Below are positions 1 to 8,017 of a DNA stretch of 20,897 nucleotides, piece by piece. Under the pieces are notes generated by a model that saw nothing but the letters and a program-made list of their open reading frames with translations, searched no databases and was not told the origin of the DNA. This DNA comes from JAVJPJ01 sp040217295 (GTDB lineage: Bacteria > Pseudomonadota > Alphaproteobacteria > Rhodobacterales > Rhodobacteraceae), in assembly GCA_964460185.1 (NCBI GenBank), contig CAYWTM010000055.1:1-20897 (forward strand). The letters run 5' to 3'. Made by a program: the position numbers and the translations under genes. The stretch's first letter is position 1; the number at the start of each line of letters is the position of its first letter.

Positions 1-552
1 CGGTTGACCGCACCGGGCTACAGGAGCGCATGCTGTGACGAGGGGGTGGACGCGGCCTATGCAGTGCGCCTGCGCGCGCCGTTCGGATGGCCCGACCCGC
101 CCGCCCCCGAACCCGACAGCGCGCTTGAGGGTCTGGGCGGTCAGCGCGACATCATCACCGAGAATTTCGCCCGCCGCGCCCGTGACTGGCTGGTGCGCTG
201 CTATCTGCCCATCCCGGTCAAGGGCACGCCCGATCATGTCTTCCTGAGTGTCTGGGTCAGCCTGTCGCTCGGCCACCATGCGCGTTTTCGCAGCGCCCAG
301 ATCCGGGGTGACGCCGATCAGTTGGGCGACCTGTTTTCCTGGCTCTACAACCGCCTGCCCCCATCCTCGGGGCCGATCCTGACCAAGGGTTTGCTGGTGC
401 CGCAAGCCGGCGGCCTTACCCCGGTCTACTGGATCACGGATGAGAAGCACCCGCTCTATCCCGCGCAGCAAGAGGGTTTGACCGCGCACGAGATTGCAGA
501 GCTCTATGCCGAACTGGGCGCGCAAGAGGTGTTGCAGCACCTGAAGGCCTGA
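1..552 (+). CDS. DUF2199 domain protein, 5' end probably outside the window
   Basis: The frame is open from the first base and stops at 550-552. It reads like DUF2199 (PF09965), a family of unknown function. The family-like core is IPVKGTPDHVFLSVWVSLS, followed by a FSWLYNRLP segment and a C-terminal HPLYPAQQEGLT segment matching the usual HPL-x-QR-DGIT pattern. DUF2199 proteins normally begin with a CxxCG zinc-knuckle-like motif. Here only a CC pair (from the TTG at 4) is seen, so the true start may lie upstream. In-window alternatives are TTG at 4 and GTG at 46. It is followed by bioY on the opposite strand, so the two genes converge. Family assignment is fairly secure; function is unknown. 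Confidence 0.8.
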   Translation, partial: RLTAPGYRSACCDEGVDAAYAVRLRAPFGWPDPPAPEPDSALEGLGGQRDIITENFARRARDWLVRCYLPIPVKGTPDHVFLSVWVSLSLGHHARFRSAQIRGDADQLGDLFSWLYNRLPPSSGPILTKGLLVPQAGGLTPVYWITDEKHPLYPAQQEGLTAHEIAELYAELGAQEVLQHLKA

Positions 553-607
553 CGCCGGAGGCGGCTGTCCGGGCTCGGGCATTGAATTCAACGATCTGAA
601 ACGAAAA

Positions 608-641
608 CCGCCGCCCAAGGGTCCTGTCCCCGGGGCGGCGG
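608..641 (-). terminator. Rho-independent terminator of bioY
   Basis: A perfect 9-bp GC-rich stem (CCGCCGCCC at 608-616 with GGGCGGCGG at 633-641) encloses a 16-base loop. Read on the minus strand the stem is followed by a T-rich run, TTTTCGTTTC. This is the right place and orientation to end bioY, whose stop codon lies 25 bases before it. It may also help stop transcription from the convergent DUF2199 gene, but there is no T-run on that side. Confidence 0.75.
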
Positions 642-666
642 TCGGATTTCAGTCGCTATGGCCGGA

Positions 667-1266
667 TCAGCGGCGCGCCAGCACCTTCCATGCGCCGGTC
701 GTGATCAGCGCGGCCAGCACGGCCTTGATCGCATCGCCGATCAGGAAGGGCGCGATGAAATAGGCCCAGTAGTAGCCGGTGAAGGCCTGGCCGACCCAGC
801 CGGCCTCGGCCCCGAAGGACCCGGCCAGCGCCATCGGCCATGCAATGCCCGGCACGTACAACAGGGCAGCCAGCCCGAGGCTGACGCCCATGGTGGATAC
901 GAACCCCTTGGCCAGCCCGCGCTCGGCGGCAAATCCCGCGGCCCATGCCATCGCGACAAACCCCAGCAGGAACCCCGCCGTCGGCCCGGCGAATGCGACG
1001 CCGTTCAGGCCGTTTGCAAAGACCGGCAGGCCCATCGCGCCTTCGGCCAGATATGCCATCACCGTCGCGGCCCCAAGGCGGCTGCCAAAGGCAAAGCCCA
1101 CCAGCAAGATCGCCAGCACCTGCAAGGTCATCGGCACCGGGAACATCGGAACGCTGATCTGCGCGGCAATCGCGATGAACAAGGATCCGGCGAGGACCAG
1201 AAACGCCTTTTTGACAAGGCTGAGATCCCCAAGCGTGGCGTGAAGAAGAGTGATGTCGCGGCCCAT
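667..1266 (-). CDS. bioY: Biotin transporter substrate-binding component BioY
   Basis: This 199-residue integral membrane protein is the S component of an energy-coupling-factor biotin transporter; BioY captures biotin in the membrane. The BioY hallmarks visible are the PMFPVPMTLQVLAILLVG segment (residues ~40-57), GSRLGAATVMAYLAEGAMGLPVF, the GPTAGFLLGF segment and a C-terminal PFLIGDAIKAVLAALI helix. About six hydrophobic segments and the length fit the family. The ATG at 1266 is preceded by GGAGG at a normal spacing. No bioM or bioN gene is adjacent, so this is a solitary BioY, either working alone or using shared ECF subunits. No clear BioR operator (TTATAGATAA-like) was seen upstream. 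It is divergent from the SDR gene. Confidence 0.95.
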   Translation of the reverse strand: MGRDITLLHATLGDLSLVKKAFLVLAGSLFIAIAAQISVPMFPVPMTLQVLAILLVGFAFGSRLGAATVMAYLAEGAMGLPVFANGLNGVAFAGPTAGFLLGFVAMAWAAGFAAERGLAKGFVSTMGVSLGLAALLYVPGIAWPMALAGSFGAEAGWVGQAFTGYYWAYFIAPFLIGDAIKAVLAALITTGAWKVLARR

Positions 1267-1388
1267 AGGTGCCTCCGTTCGTGTCTGTGCCCGAAATGGT
1301 CTGAAATCGGTATCCCCGCCGCGCGGGCCGAAGTCAAGCGGCGGGCATCCCCTTGCACTTGCCCACGGAACGAGGCAACAGGCGCGCC

Positions 1389-2051
1389 ATGGACAAGATT
1401 TTCGACGGACATATCGCGCTGGTCACCGGCGCATCACGCGGCATCGGGGCGGCAAGCGCCGAATGGCTGGCCGAGCGCGGCGCCCATGTGGTGGCCGTGG
1501 CCCGCACCGTGGGCGCATTGGAAGAACTCGATGACCGCATCAAGGCCGCGGGTGGACAGGCCACGCTGGCCCCCATGGACGTGACCGACGAGGGCGCGAT
1601 GGCGCATCTGTGCCGGTCGATCCATGACCGCTGGGGTCGTGCCGATATCTGGGTGCATGCCGCCATCCATGTCACAGCCCTGACACCCGCCACCCAGATC
1701 CAACCCAAGGACCTGGACAAGCTGATCGCCACCAACATCCGCGGCTTTGCGCGCCTGCTGGCCTTGGTAGAGCCGCTGATCGGGCTGTCGGACAAACCCC
1801 AGGCGCTGTTTTTCGATGACAGCTGGGACGAAAAGTTCGCGGGGCCCTATGGCATGTGCAAAGCCGCCCAAAGGGCGCTGGTGCAATCCTGGCAGGCCGA
1901 GGCCGCGCGCGTCGGCCCCAAGGTGCACCTGGTTGCGCCCCGGCCCATGCCGACCGCCGTGCGCGCCCGGTTCTATCCCGGCGAAGACCGCAGCGCACTA
2001 GTCGCCCCGAAGGACGAGGCGGCCCGTCTGCTGCCAGTTTTGGCCGGGTAG
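1389..2051 (+). CDS. Short-chain dehydrogenase/reductase (SDR) family protein
   Basis: A 220-residue classical-type SDR that would catalyse NAD(P)-dependent oxidoreduction of an unknown substrate. The Rossmann glycine motif TGASRGIG is at residues 13-20. Catalytic residues are visible as N116 (TNIRG), S145 (DDSWDE), Y154 and K158 (YGMCK). The usual NNAG motif after strand 4 is replaced by HAAI (residues 90-93), which is unusual. A little under 250 residues is typical, and the C-terminal substrate loop looks short. The frame is open from 1353, but the ATG at 1389 directly precedes the Rossmann strand and is preferred; a Shine-Dalgarno sequence is weak. The gene converges on zapA with a 19-bp gap. 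The substrate cannot be inferred. Confidence 0.85.
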   Translation: MDKIFDGHIALVTGASRGIGAASAEWLAERGAHVVAVARTVGALEELDDRIKAAGGQATLAPMDVTDEGAMAHLCRSIHDRWGRADIWVHAAIHVTALTPATQIQPKDLDKLIATNIRGFARLLALVEPLIGLSDKPQALFFDDSWDEKFAGPYGMCKAAQRALVQSWQAEAARVGPKVHLVAPRPMPTAVRARFYPGEDRSALVAPKDEAARLLPVLAG

Positions 2052-2070
2052 CGCAATCCGCCTGCCCGCG

Positions 2071-2484
2071 TCAGCCGCGCCGGCCTTCCAGCTCGTCCGC
2101 CATCGCTTCTGCCCTGGCGGCCAGTTCGGCCAGACCATCGGTGAACCGGTCCGGCAATTCCGTGCGTGGCCCGGCCTCTTGCAATTCGGCGATGCGCCGG
2201 GCGCGGTCGGCCAGACGTTCCTCGGCCGAGGCCAGTGATTTTTCCTGGCTCGCGATCTTGTCGTGCAGGGCCTTCACCTCGTCCTCGACCGCGGCCGTCT
2301 TGTCGGCCAGCATCAGGCCCGCCATGAGCAGCATCCGGTCCGCGGGCATCCGCCCCACCTGCCCCACGATCACCGCCGCTTCGGTATCGAGCATCTTGGC
2401 CGCGGCCTTCAGATACGGTTCTTCACCAGCCTGACAGGCGACGGTGAAACTGCGGCCACCGATTTCAATCTGCAATTCAGGCAT
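2071..2484 (-). CDS. zapA: Cell division protein ZapA
   Basis: ZapA is a small cytosolic protein that binds and bundles FtsZ filaments at the division ring. The 137-residue product begins MPELQIEIGGRSFTVAC, the standard ZapA N-terminal beta-hairpin. YLKAAAKMLDTEA and PADRMLLMAGLMLADK follow as the globular domain, then a long charged coiled coil from about residue 62. The C-terminal tail is longer than in the roughly 100-residue enterobacterial protein, as is common in alphaproteobacteria. I chose the ATG at 2484, five bases after an AGGGGG ribosome-binding site. A further ATG at 2499 has no better site. The start lies inside the end of the upstream coiled-coil gene (8-bp overlap), implying translational coupling. 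Confidence 0.9.
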   Translation of the reverse strand: MPELQIEIGGRSFTVACQAGEEPYLKAAAKMLDTEAAVIVGQVGRMPADRMLLMAGLMLADKTAAVEDEVKALHDKIASQEKSLASAEERLADRARRIAELQEAGPRTELPDRFTDGLAELAARAEAMADELEGRRG

Positions 2485-3220
2485 GTGCGCCCCCTTCATT
2501 CAGCGCCGGGTCCAGATCGGCCAGGATGCGTTGCAGTTCCGCGGCCTCTGACGCGCGGGCGGCCTTCAGCGCGTCAAGCTCGACCAGAAGCGCACGGTTC
2601 AGCACCCTGGGATCGCTTGCCTGATCTGAGCGCATGCGGCTGAGATTCTTGGTCAGGCGTTCGTTGATGTCGCGCAATTCGGTCAGTTCGTTGCGCAGCT
2701 CAAGCGCCCGATCGTCAGGCGTGACGCCACTGGCGGCCTGCATTTCCTCGGCGATATCGCGCGCCTCGTCGCGTTCCGCGATCGCGGCGTCGCGATCCTT
2801 GCGCGCCTTTTCCACGGCGGTCTCGAGTTCGGCGATCCGCGTCTCGAGCTTTTGCACCATGGCGGTATCTTGCACGGGCTCAGGCGCGGCGACCGCTTCG
2901 GCCGCCTCCGCCTCCAGGATGGCAATGCGGGCCGACAGCGACGCGCGATCCGCCTCGAGCGCCGCGAGGGTTGCGGCATCATCGGAGGCTGCCTGCGGCT
3001 GCGCCTCGATCTGGGCGATATGCTGCTGCAGCTCGGCCACCCGCGCCTCGGCGGCCTCGGCGCGGATCTGGGCATCTTCCAGCGCGCCACTGGTCAGACC
3101 GGGATCTTCGATGGGCGGGGCTGCATGCGATTCCCCCAAACCCACGGCAATCCTGTCGAGTGCCGCGGCCAGCCGCGCCTCGAGAGTGGTCAGTTTTTCG
3201 AATTCGGCGTTGTCGCCCAT
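2477..3220 (-). CDS. Coiled-coil protein of unknown function, upstream of zapA
   Basis: A 247-residue acidic, alanine- and glutamate-rich protein. Residues ~1-30 (MGDNAEFEKLTTLEARLAAA) start a helix. Heptad-like stretches run from about 55 to 215, interrupted by a Pro/Val-rich break (VAAPEPVQD). There is no signal peptide or membrane segment. I recognise it only as the conserved hypothetical found between zapA and tkt in Rhodobacteraceae. Its 8-bp overlap with zapA and the coiled-coil architecture suggest a role linked to ZapA or division, which is inference. The frame is open to a TTG at 3301, but the ATG at 3220 is the most natural start although its ribosome-binding site is weak. It is divergent from tkt. 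Confidence 0.8.
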   Translation of the reverse strand: MGDNAEFEKLTTLEARLAAALDRIAVGLGESHAAPPIEDPGLTSGALEDAQIRAEAAEARVAELQQHIAQIEAQPQAASDDAATLAALEADRASLSARIAILEAEAAEAVAAPEPVQDTAMVQKLETRIAELETAVEKARKDRDAAIAERDEARDIAEEMQAASGVTPDDRALELRNELTELRDINERLTKNLSRMRSDQASDPRVLNRALLVELDALKAARASEAAELQRILADLDPALNEGGAHA

Positions 3221-3464
3221 TGCTGCCGGTGCCCCCGTTGTTTTTGCGGCGCCGGGCCCATGACGGACCCACGCCGGAGCATTTTGCCAAGCGAATCGCA
3301 ATTTGCCCAGATTTGCAAGGCTTTCCGCACGAAACAGGCCCAGGCAGGCGGCTTTCCCGCGCTTTGGCGCGGGCTATGCTTGCGCCGCTTGGTCCCTCTG
3401 GTATGAGACAGTCCCAAACGCATTGCCCATCTCGGGCCTCGTATTCAAAAAGGATCGCCGCGCC

Positions 3465-5483
3465 ATGGATCTGACCGCGCTTGCCCAATCGAACCCCGAG
3501 CATTGGCGCCGTGCCGCCTGCATCCGCACCCTGACGCTTGACGCTGTGGCGGCTGCCAATTCGGGCCATTCCGGCATGCCCATGGGGATTGCCGATGTGG
3601 CGACGGTCCTGTTCGAAAAGCACCTGAATTTCGACGCCAGCGCGCCGGACTGGCCGAACCGGGACCGGTTCATCCTGTCGGCCGGCCATGGCTCGATGCT
3701 GGTCTATTCGCTGCTCTACCTCACCGGTTATGCGGACATGACGCTGGACCAGATCAGGAATTTCCGCCAGTTGGGTTCGATCACCGCGGGTCACCCCGAA
3801 TACGGCCACGCCAAGGGCATCGAGACGACCACCGGCCCCCTGGGACAGGGCATCGCAAATGCCGTGGGATTCGCCATGGCCGAGGAATTCCTGCGCGCCA
3901 AATGGGGCAAGAAGGTCATCGACCACCATACCTATTGCATCGCCGGCGACGGCTGCCTGATGGAAGGCATCAGCCAGGAAGCGATCGGACTGGCGGGCCG
4001 TCACGAATTGGGCCGCCTGATCGTGCTGTGGGACAACAACAACATCACCATCGACGGCACAGTCGACATGTCCGACCGCACCGACCAGATGGCGCGTTTC
4101 GCCGCGTCGGGCTGGGATGTCTTCGAGTGCGACGGCCATGATCCCGCCGATATCGACCGGGCCATCACCCAGGCAAAGGCAAGCCCCCGGCCGGCGATGA
4201 TCGCGTGCAAGACCCATATCGCCATCGGATCGTCGGCCCAGGACACTTCGAAAGGGCATGGCGCCCTGACCGATGCCAAGCTGGTTGCCGACACCAAGGC
4301 CGCCTATGGCTGGACCCATGGCGCCTTCGAGATCCCCGCCGATCTCAAGGCCGAATGGGAAGCCATCGGCCGCCGCGGCCAGCCCATGCGCGAGGCGTGG
4401 GACATCATGTACGGCACCCTGTCCGCCGGCAAGCAGGCGGAATTCGAGCGCGCCTTTGCCCATGGTGTGCCAGCCAAACTGTCGGCCACCATCAAGGCCC
4501 TGAAAAAGCAGATCTCGGAAACCGCGCCCAAGGTCGCCACCCGCAAGGCCAGCGAAACGGCGCTGGAGGTGATCAACCCGATCCTGCCCGAACACCTGGG
4601 CGGCTCGGCCGACCTGACCGGGTCGAACAACACCAAGACGGCGGATATGGGCGTATTCAGCCCCGAAGACCGCAAGGGCCGCCATATCCACTACGGAATC
4701 CGCGAACACGGCATGGCGGCGGCGATGAACGGCATGGCGCTGCATGGCGGCGTGCGGCCCTATGGCGGCACCTTCATGTGCTTCACCGACTACGCGCGCG
4801 GCGCGATCCGGCTGTCGGCGCTGATGGGTGTGCCCGTGACCTACGTGATGACCCATGATTCCATCGGCCTGGGCGAAGACGGACCGACGCACCAGCCGGT
4901 CGAGCACCTGGCGATGCTGCGCGCCACGCCGAACCTGACCGTGTTCCGCCCTGCGGATGCGGTCGAAACCGCCGAAGCCTGGGAAGTGGCGCTTGGCCAA
5001 TCCAAGACGCCCAGCGTGCTGTCGTTGAGCCGCCAGAACCTGCCGACCGTGCGCACCGAGCACAAGACCAAGAACCTGACCGCACAGGGCGCCTATGTGC
5101 TGGCCGACGCCGTGGGCAAGCGGCAGGCGATCTTGCTGGCGACCGGATCGGAAGTGGCGATCGCCATGGCCGCGCGCGATCTTCTGCAGGCCGAAGACAT
5201 CGGCACGCGCGTGGTCTCGATGCCGTCCTGGGAGCTGTTCGAGGACCAGGACGAAGCCTATCGCAAGCGCGTCCTGCCAGGCGGTCCGGTCCGTGTCGCC
5301 GTGGAGGCCGCGGTGCGGTTCGGATGGGACCGGTGGCTGTTCGGCGAACGTGGCCGCCGCGAGAAATCGGGCTTTGTCGGCATGCACGGATTTGGCGGAT
5401 CGGCGCCGGCGGAAGAGCTTTACGCGCATTTCGGAATCACCGCCGAAGCCGTTGCCGCAAAGGTCAAATCGCTGCTCAAGTGA
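3465..5483 (+). CDS. tkt: Transketolase
   Basis: A thiamine-diphosphate enzyme that moves two-carbon ketol units between sugar phosphates in the pentose phosphate (and, where present, Calvin) pathway. The 672-residue length is typical. Visible landmarks are the N-terminal NSGHSGMPMG motif (residues ~32-41), GHPEYGHAKGIETTTGPLGQ (109-128), the TPP motif GDGCLMEG (161) through NNN (191-193), the catalytic glutamate E414 in GIREHGM, and THDSIGLGEDGPTHQPVEHL. The ATG at 3465 follows AGGA about ten bases upstream; the frame extends to 3303 but that part is not transketolase-like. The 244-bp gap to the divergent coiled-coil gene should hold both promoters, though no clear -35/-10 pair stands out. 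Confidence 0.97.
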   Translation: MDLTALAQSNPEHWRRAACIRTLTLDAVAAANSGHSGMPMGIADVATVLFEKHLNFDASAPDWPNRDRFILSAGHGSMLVYSLLYLTGYADMTLDQIRNFRQLGSITAGHPEYGHAKGIETTTGPLGQGIANAVGFAMAEEFLRAKWGKKVIDHHTYCIAGDGCLMEGISQEAIGLAGRHELGRLIVLWDNNNITIDGTVDMSDRTDQMARFAASGWDVFECDGHDPADIDRAITQAKASPRPAMIACKTHIAIGSSAQDTSKGHGALTDAKLVADTKAAYGWTHGAFEIPADLKAEWEAIGRRGQPMREAWDIMYGTLSAGKQAEFERAFAHGVPAKLSATIKALKKQISETAPKVATRKASETALEVINPILPEHLGGSADLTGSNNTKTADMGVFSPEDRKGRHIHYGIREHGMAAAMNGMALHGGVRPYGGTFMCFTDYARGAIRLSALMGVPVTYVMTHDSIGLGEDGPTHQPVEHLAMLRATPNLTVFRPADAVETAEAWEVALGQSKTPSVLSLSRQNLPTVRTEHKTKNLTAQGAYVLADAVGKRQAILLATGSEVAIAMAARDLLQAEDIGTRVVSMPSWELFEDQDEAYRKRVLPGGPVRVAVEAAVRFGWDRWLFGERGRREKSGFVGMHGFGGSAPAEELYAHFGITAEAVAAKVKSLLK

Positions 5484-5490
5484 CGGGCTG

Positions 5491-5536
5491 GGCGAGAGTT
5501 TTGCAAAACTCTCGCCAATCCTTTGCAAAGGATTGG
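5491..5536. terminator. Two adjacent perfect palindromes, probable bidirectional terminator
   Basis: Two perfect palindromes share two bases. The first (5491-5516, 26 bp) has the half-site GGCGAGAGTTTTG; the second (5515-5536, 22 bp) has the half-site CCAATCCTTTG. Both are centred on TTTGCAAA. They sit between the convergent genes tkt and purN, starting 7 bp after the tkt stop and ending 10 bp before the purN stop. Each can form a hairpin on either strand, which suits a two-way transcription stop, although no long T-run follows. The pair may also be a dispersed intergenic palindrome element. Function is inferred from position and structure. Confidence 0.65.
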
Positions 5537-5546
5537 CCCGGGCGCG

Positions 5547-6134
5547 TTACGGCATCAGCGGGGTCCGGTCACCGGATGCGAACCGCCGCAGGACGGCGGG
5601 ATAAAGCCGGTGCTCTTCCACCAGCACCCGGGCGGCCAGCGTGTCGGGCGTGTCGCCGGGCAGAACCGGCACCCGCGCCTGCCCGAGGACCGGGCCGTCA
5701 TCCAGGGCCGGCGTCACCTCGTGCACGGTGCAGCCATGTTCGGCATCGCCGGCCTCAAGCACGCGGGCATGGGTGTGCAATCCGCGATACTTCGGCAGCA
5801 GCGACGGATGGATGTTCAGCATCCGGCCCCGCCAGTGGCTGACGAAATGCTCGCTCAGCACGCGCATGAAACCCGCCAGGCAGATGATGTCGGGGGCATG
5901 CGCCTCGAGCACCCGGATCAGGTCATCCTCGAAGGCGGCGCGATCCTTGCCATAGGGTCTGTGATCGACCGAAGCCGTCGGGATGCCCAGCGCGGCCGCC
6001 TTTGCCAGACCGCCGGCATCGGCGCTGTTGGCCAGCACGAGGCAAGGCCGGGCGGGGTGATCGCCGGTCATCGAGTTCACCAGCGCCACCATGTTCGAGC
6101 CGCCGCCTGAAATCAGGATGGCGACCCGTTTCAT
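5547..6134 (-). CDS. purN: Phosphoribosylglycinamide formyltransferase (GAR transformylase)
   Basis: This enzyme transfers a formyl group from 10-formyl-tetrahydrofolate to GAR in de novo purine synthesis. The 195-residue protein has the N-terminal ILISGGGSNM loop, the folate-site segment ICLAGFMRVLS (~84-94) and the core LNIHPSLLPKYRGLHTHARV. The catalytic triad corresponds to N107, H109 and D145 (TPALDDGPV). The ATG at 6134 overlaps the purM stop by four bases (ATGA), so translation is coupled to purM. The gene is last in the minus-strand unit and converges on tkt, with the double palindrome between. The family match is unambiguous. Confidence 0.96.
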   Translation of the reverse strand: MKRVAILISGGGSNMVALVNSMTGDHPARPCLVLANSADAGGLAKAAALGIPTASVDHRPYGKDRAAFEDDLIRVLEAHAPDIICLAGFMRVLSEHFVSHWRGRMLNIHPSLLPKYRGLHTHARVLEAGDAEHGCTVHEVTPALDDGPVLGQARVPVLPGDTPDTLAARVLVEEHRLYPAVLRRFASGDRTPLMP

Positions 6135-7183
6135 GCGGTCAGATCGCCTGAATACCGCACGCCCTGCCCCTGGGTGACGACGCCGATCCGATAGACGGTT
6201 TCGCCCGCCGCGCGCAGGCTGTCGGCCAGGGTCTCGGCCCGGTCGGGGGCAACCACCAGCACCATGCCGATACCGGCATTGAAGGTCTTCAGCATCTCGG
6301 ACGTCTCAAGCCCGCCTTCGCGCGCCAGCCAGTCGAACACGGGCGGCAAGCGCCAGGCGCCGAGGTCGATGGAAGCACCCAACCCATCCGGCAGCACGCG
6401 CGGCAGGTTTTCGGTCAGACCGCCGCCCGTGATATGGGCCAGCGCATGCACCCCGCCCGACCGGATCGCGGCAAGCACCTGCGTCACGTAAAGCCGCGTG
6501 GGCGCCAGCAGCGCTTGGCCCAGGGCCGACTCGCCGAAGGGCGCAGGCGCGTCCCAGGCCAGTCCGGTGCGCTCCACGACCTTGCGCACCAGGGAATACC
6601 CGTTGGAATGCACCCCGTTCGACCCGAGCCCCAGCAGGACATCGCCCGGCTGCACCCCCGAAGGCAGCGCCGCGCCGCGTTCCATCGCGCCCACGGCAAA
6701 GCCCGCAAGGTCGAAATCACCCGGCGCGTACATGCCCGGCATCTCGGCGGTTTCGCCGCCGATCAGCGCACAGCCCGACGCCTTGCAGCCGGCCGCGATG
6801 CCTTCGACGATGCGGGCCGCGGCCTCGACCTCGAGCTTGCCGGTGGCAAAGTAATCCAGGAAAAACAAGGGCTCTGCGCCCTGACAGACAAGATCGTTGA
6901 CGCACATCGCGACCAGGTCGACGCCGACCGTGTCGAAATACCCGGTGTCGATGGCGATCTTGAGCTTGGTGCCGACCCCGTCGGTGGCGGCGACAAGGAT
7001 CGGGTCATCATAGCCCGCGGCCTTGAGATCGAACAAGGCGCCGAACCCGCCAAGGCCCGCCATCACGCCGGGGCGGCTGGTGGCGGCGGCGGCAGGCTTG
7101 ATCCGATCGACGAGCGCATTGCCCGCGTCGATGTCAACGCCCGCCTGGGCATAGGTCAACGCGTCTGGGGTCTTGTCGGTCAT
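6131..7183 (-). CDS. purM: Phosphoribosylformylglycinamidine cyclo-ligase (AIR synthetase)
   Basis: AIR synthetase makes aminoimidazole ribotide from FGAM with ATP in purine biosynthesis. The 350-residue product has family landmarks in order: the N-terminal YAQAGVDIDAGNALVDRI, GVGTKLKIA, CVNDLVCQGAEPLFFLDYFA, the glycine-rich GGETAEMPGMY, GLGSNGVHSNGYSLVR, the HITGGGLTENLPRVLP segment and a C-terminal FNAGIGMVLVV. The ATG at 7183 has GAAGGG eight bases upstream. It forms an operon with purN through a 4-bp overlap. A 185-bp gap separates it from the upstream membrane-protein gene on the same strand, so a promoter of its own is likely; no purine-responsive element was recognised there. Confidence 0.97.
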   Translation of the reverse strand: MTDKTPDALTYAQAGVDIDAGNALVDRIKPAAAATSRPGVMAGLGGFGALFDLKAAGYDDPILVAATDGVGTKLKIAIDTGYFDTVGVDLVAMCVNDLVCQGAEPLFFLDYFATGKLEVEAAARIVEGIAAGCKASGCALIGGETAEMPGMYAPGDFDLAGFAVGAMERGAALPSGVQPGDVLLGLGSNGVHSNGYSLVRKVVERTGLAWDAPAPFGESALGQALLAPTRLYVTQVLAAIRSGGVHALAHITGGGLTENLPRVLPDGLGASIDLGAWRLPPVFDWLAREGGLETSEMLKTFNAGIGMVLVVAPDRAETLADSLRAAGETVYRIGVVTQGQGVRYSGDLTA

Positions 7184-7368
7184 CTGTTGGCCCTTCTTGA
7201 TATCGCGCCTTCGTTACCAGCCGTTTCGGATGTCGTCCATGCCCGCTCTGCGATCGCGCCGAGCGCCGGCGCAACGGCACAGTGTGCGGCTGCCCGGCGG
7301 CATGGATCCGGCGCCCCCCGCCCATGATCGACGCGGCAAGAGCACGCCATGGCGCAATGGCCGCGCGA

Positions 7369-7761
7369 TCATCCCTGCGGCACGCTGCGTTTGCCGATGG
7401 CCAGGAAAAGCGCCAGCATCGCGGCGGTCGAGGCCAGAACGGTCAAGGTCGTGCGCAACCCTTCCGGGTCCGCGAGCATGCTGCGAACGGGCGCGAACAG
7501 CACCGCGGGCACGACCAGGCGCAAGACGACGAAAACCAGCAGGCACACGGCCCAGATCACCGCCATGTCGCGCATGGTCAACGCGCGGCTGGCGCGGCGC
7601 GCGGCCTGCATGCCCACATCGGTCGCGGGAACCGCGGCCAGGATCACCCCGGTGGCCAACGTGTTGGGCAACCCGGCATAGGCGACCAGCAGACCGTAGA
7701 GAAAACTCAACCCGACCAGCCAGGCAAGATAACGGGTGGCAAGATAGGTCAGCGACGGCAT
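7369..7761 (-). CDS. Small four-helix membrane protein of unknown function
   Basis: A 130-residue hydrophobic protein with about four transmembrane helices: residues ~10-30 (YLAWLVGLSFLYGLLVAYAG), ~34-48, ~66-86 (DMAVIWAVCLLVFVVLRLVV) and ~105-123. A short charged loop (QAARRASRALTMRD) lies between helices two and three. It resembles the loosely defined ABZJ_00895-type small membrane proteins, but I am not sure of that. The ATG at 7761 is chosen because the frame upstream is not protein-like and overlaps the tRNA region; a GGAAGGA stands about a dozen bases before it. It points the same way as purM, 185 bp ahead of it. No function can be assigned. Confidence 0.7.
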   Translation of the reverse strand: MPSLTYLATRYLAWLVGLSFLYGLLVAYAGLPNTLATGVILAAVPATDVGMQAARRASRALTMRDMAVIWAVCLLVFVVLRLVVPAVLFAPVRSMLADPEGLRTTLTVLASTAAMLALFLAIGKRSVPQG

Positions 7762-7834
7762 GGCATGTGCATCCTTCCGGTGTGGGATTTGCCCCGCATA
7801 GGGCATGCGCGTGCGGTTGCCAAGCAAGCCGCGC

Positions 7835-7862
7835 TTGACGCGAAAGGGCGGTCTGCTAAGCG
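7835..7862 (+). promoter_or_regulatory. Probable promoter of the CAU tRNA gene
   Basis: A -35-like TTGACG (7835-7840) is followed after 16 bases by TAAGCG (7857-7862). Transcription would start a few bases before the tRNA 5' end at 7876. This spacing and the strong -35 match are usual for alphaproteobacterial tRNA genes, where the -10 is often poor. Called by eye. Confidence 0.45.
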
Positions 7863-7875
7863 TGTGACCCATGGC

Positions 7876-7952
7876 GGGCCTGTAGCTCAATTGGTTAGAG
7901 CAGAGCGCTCATAACGCTTTGGTTGCGGGTTCAAGTCCTGCCGGGCCTACCA
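7876..7952 (+). tRNA. tRNA with CAU anticodon, most likely tRNA-Ile2 (lysidine type)
   Basis: A complete 77-nt cloverleaf with encoded CCA. The acceptor is GGGCCTG with CGGGCCT, the D stem GCTC/GAGC, the anticodon stem GAGCG/CGCTT around loop CTCATAA, and the T stem GCGGG/CCTGC around TTCAAGT. The anticodon is CAU. It could be elongator tRNA-Met, but the acceptor has C4-G69 and C5-G68, the pairs known from E. coli to mark tRNA-Ile2 for TilS. The anticodon region (CTCATAA, then TTGGTT) also resembles E. coli ileX rather than tRNA-Met. After C34 is changed to lysidine it would read AUA codons. Automated tools may label it tRNA-Met. Confidence 0.9.
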
Positions 7953-8017
7953 GCCATCCCTGCATGATCGCCGAGATCCCGCTTCAGCTGGCGCGGCCCG
8001 CTGGGCGGCAATGCCGG

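Noticed and set aside
1267..1388. Search for a BioR operator upstream of bioY
   Set aside because: No TTATAGATAA-like palindrome is present; regulation of bioY cannot be stated.
2052..2070. Search for 6S RNA downstream of zapA, where it lies in many proteobacteria
   Set aside because: Only 19 bp separate zapA from the convergent SDR gene, leaving no room.
2979..5528. An 849-codon open frame on the minus strand opposite tkt
   Set aside because: It is the antisense shadow of a clear transketolase gene in GC-rich DNA; its residues are arginine-, glycine- and histidine-rich with no domain.
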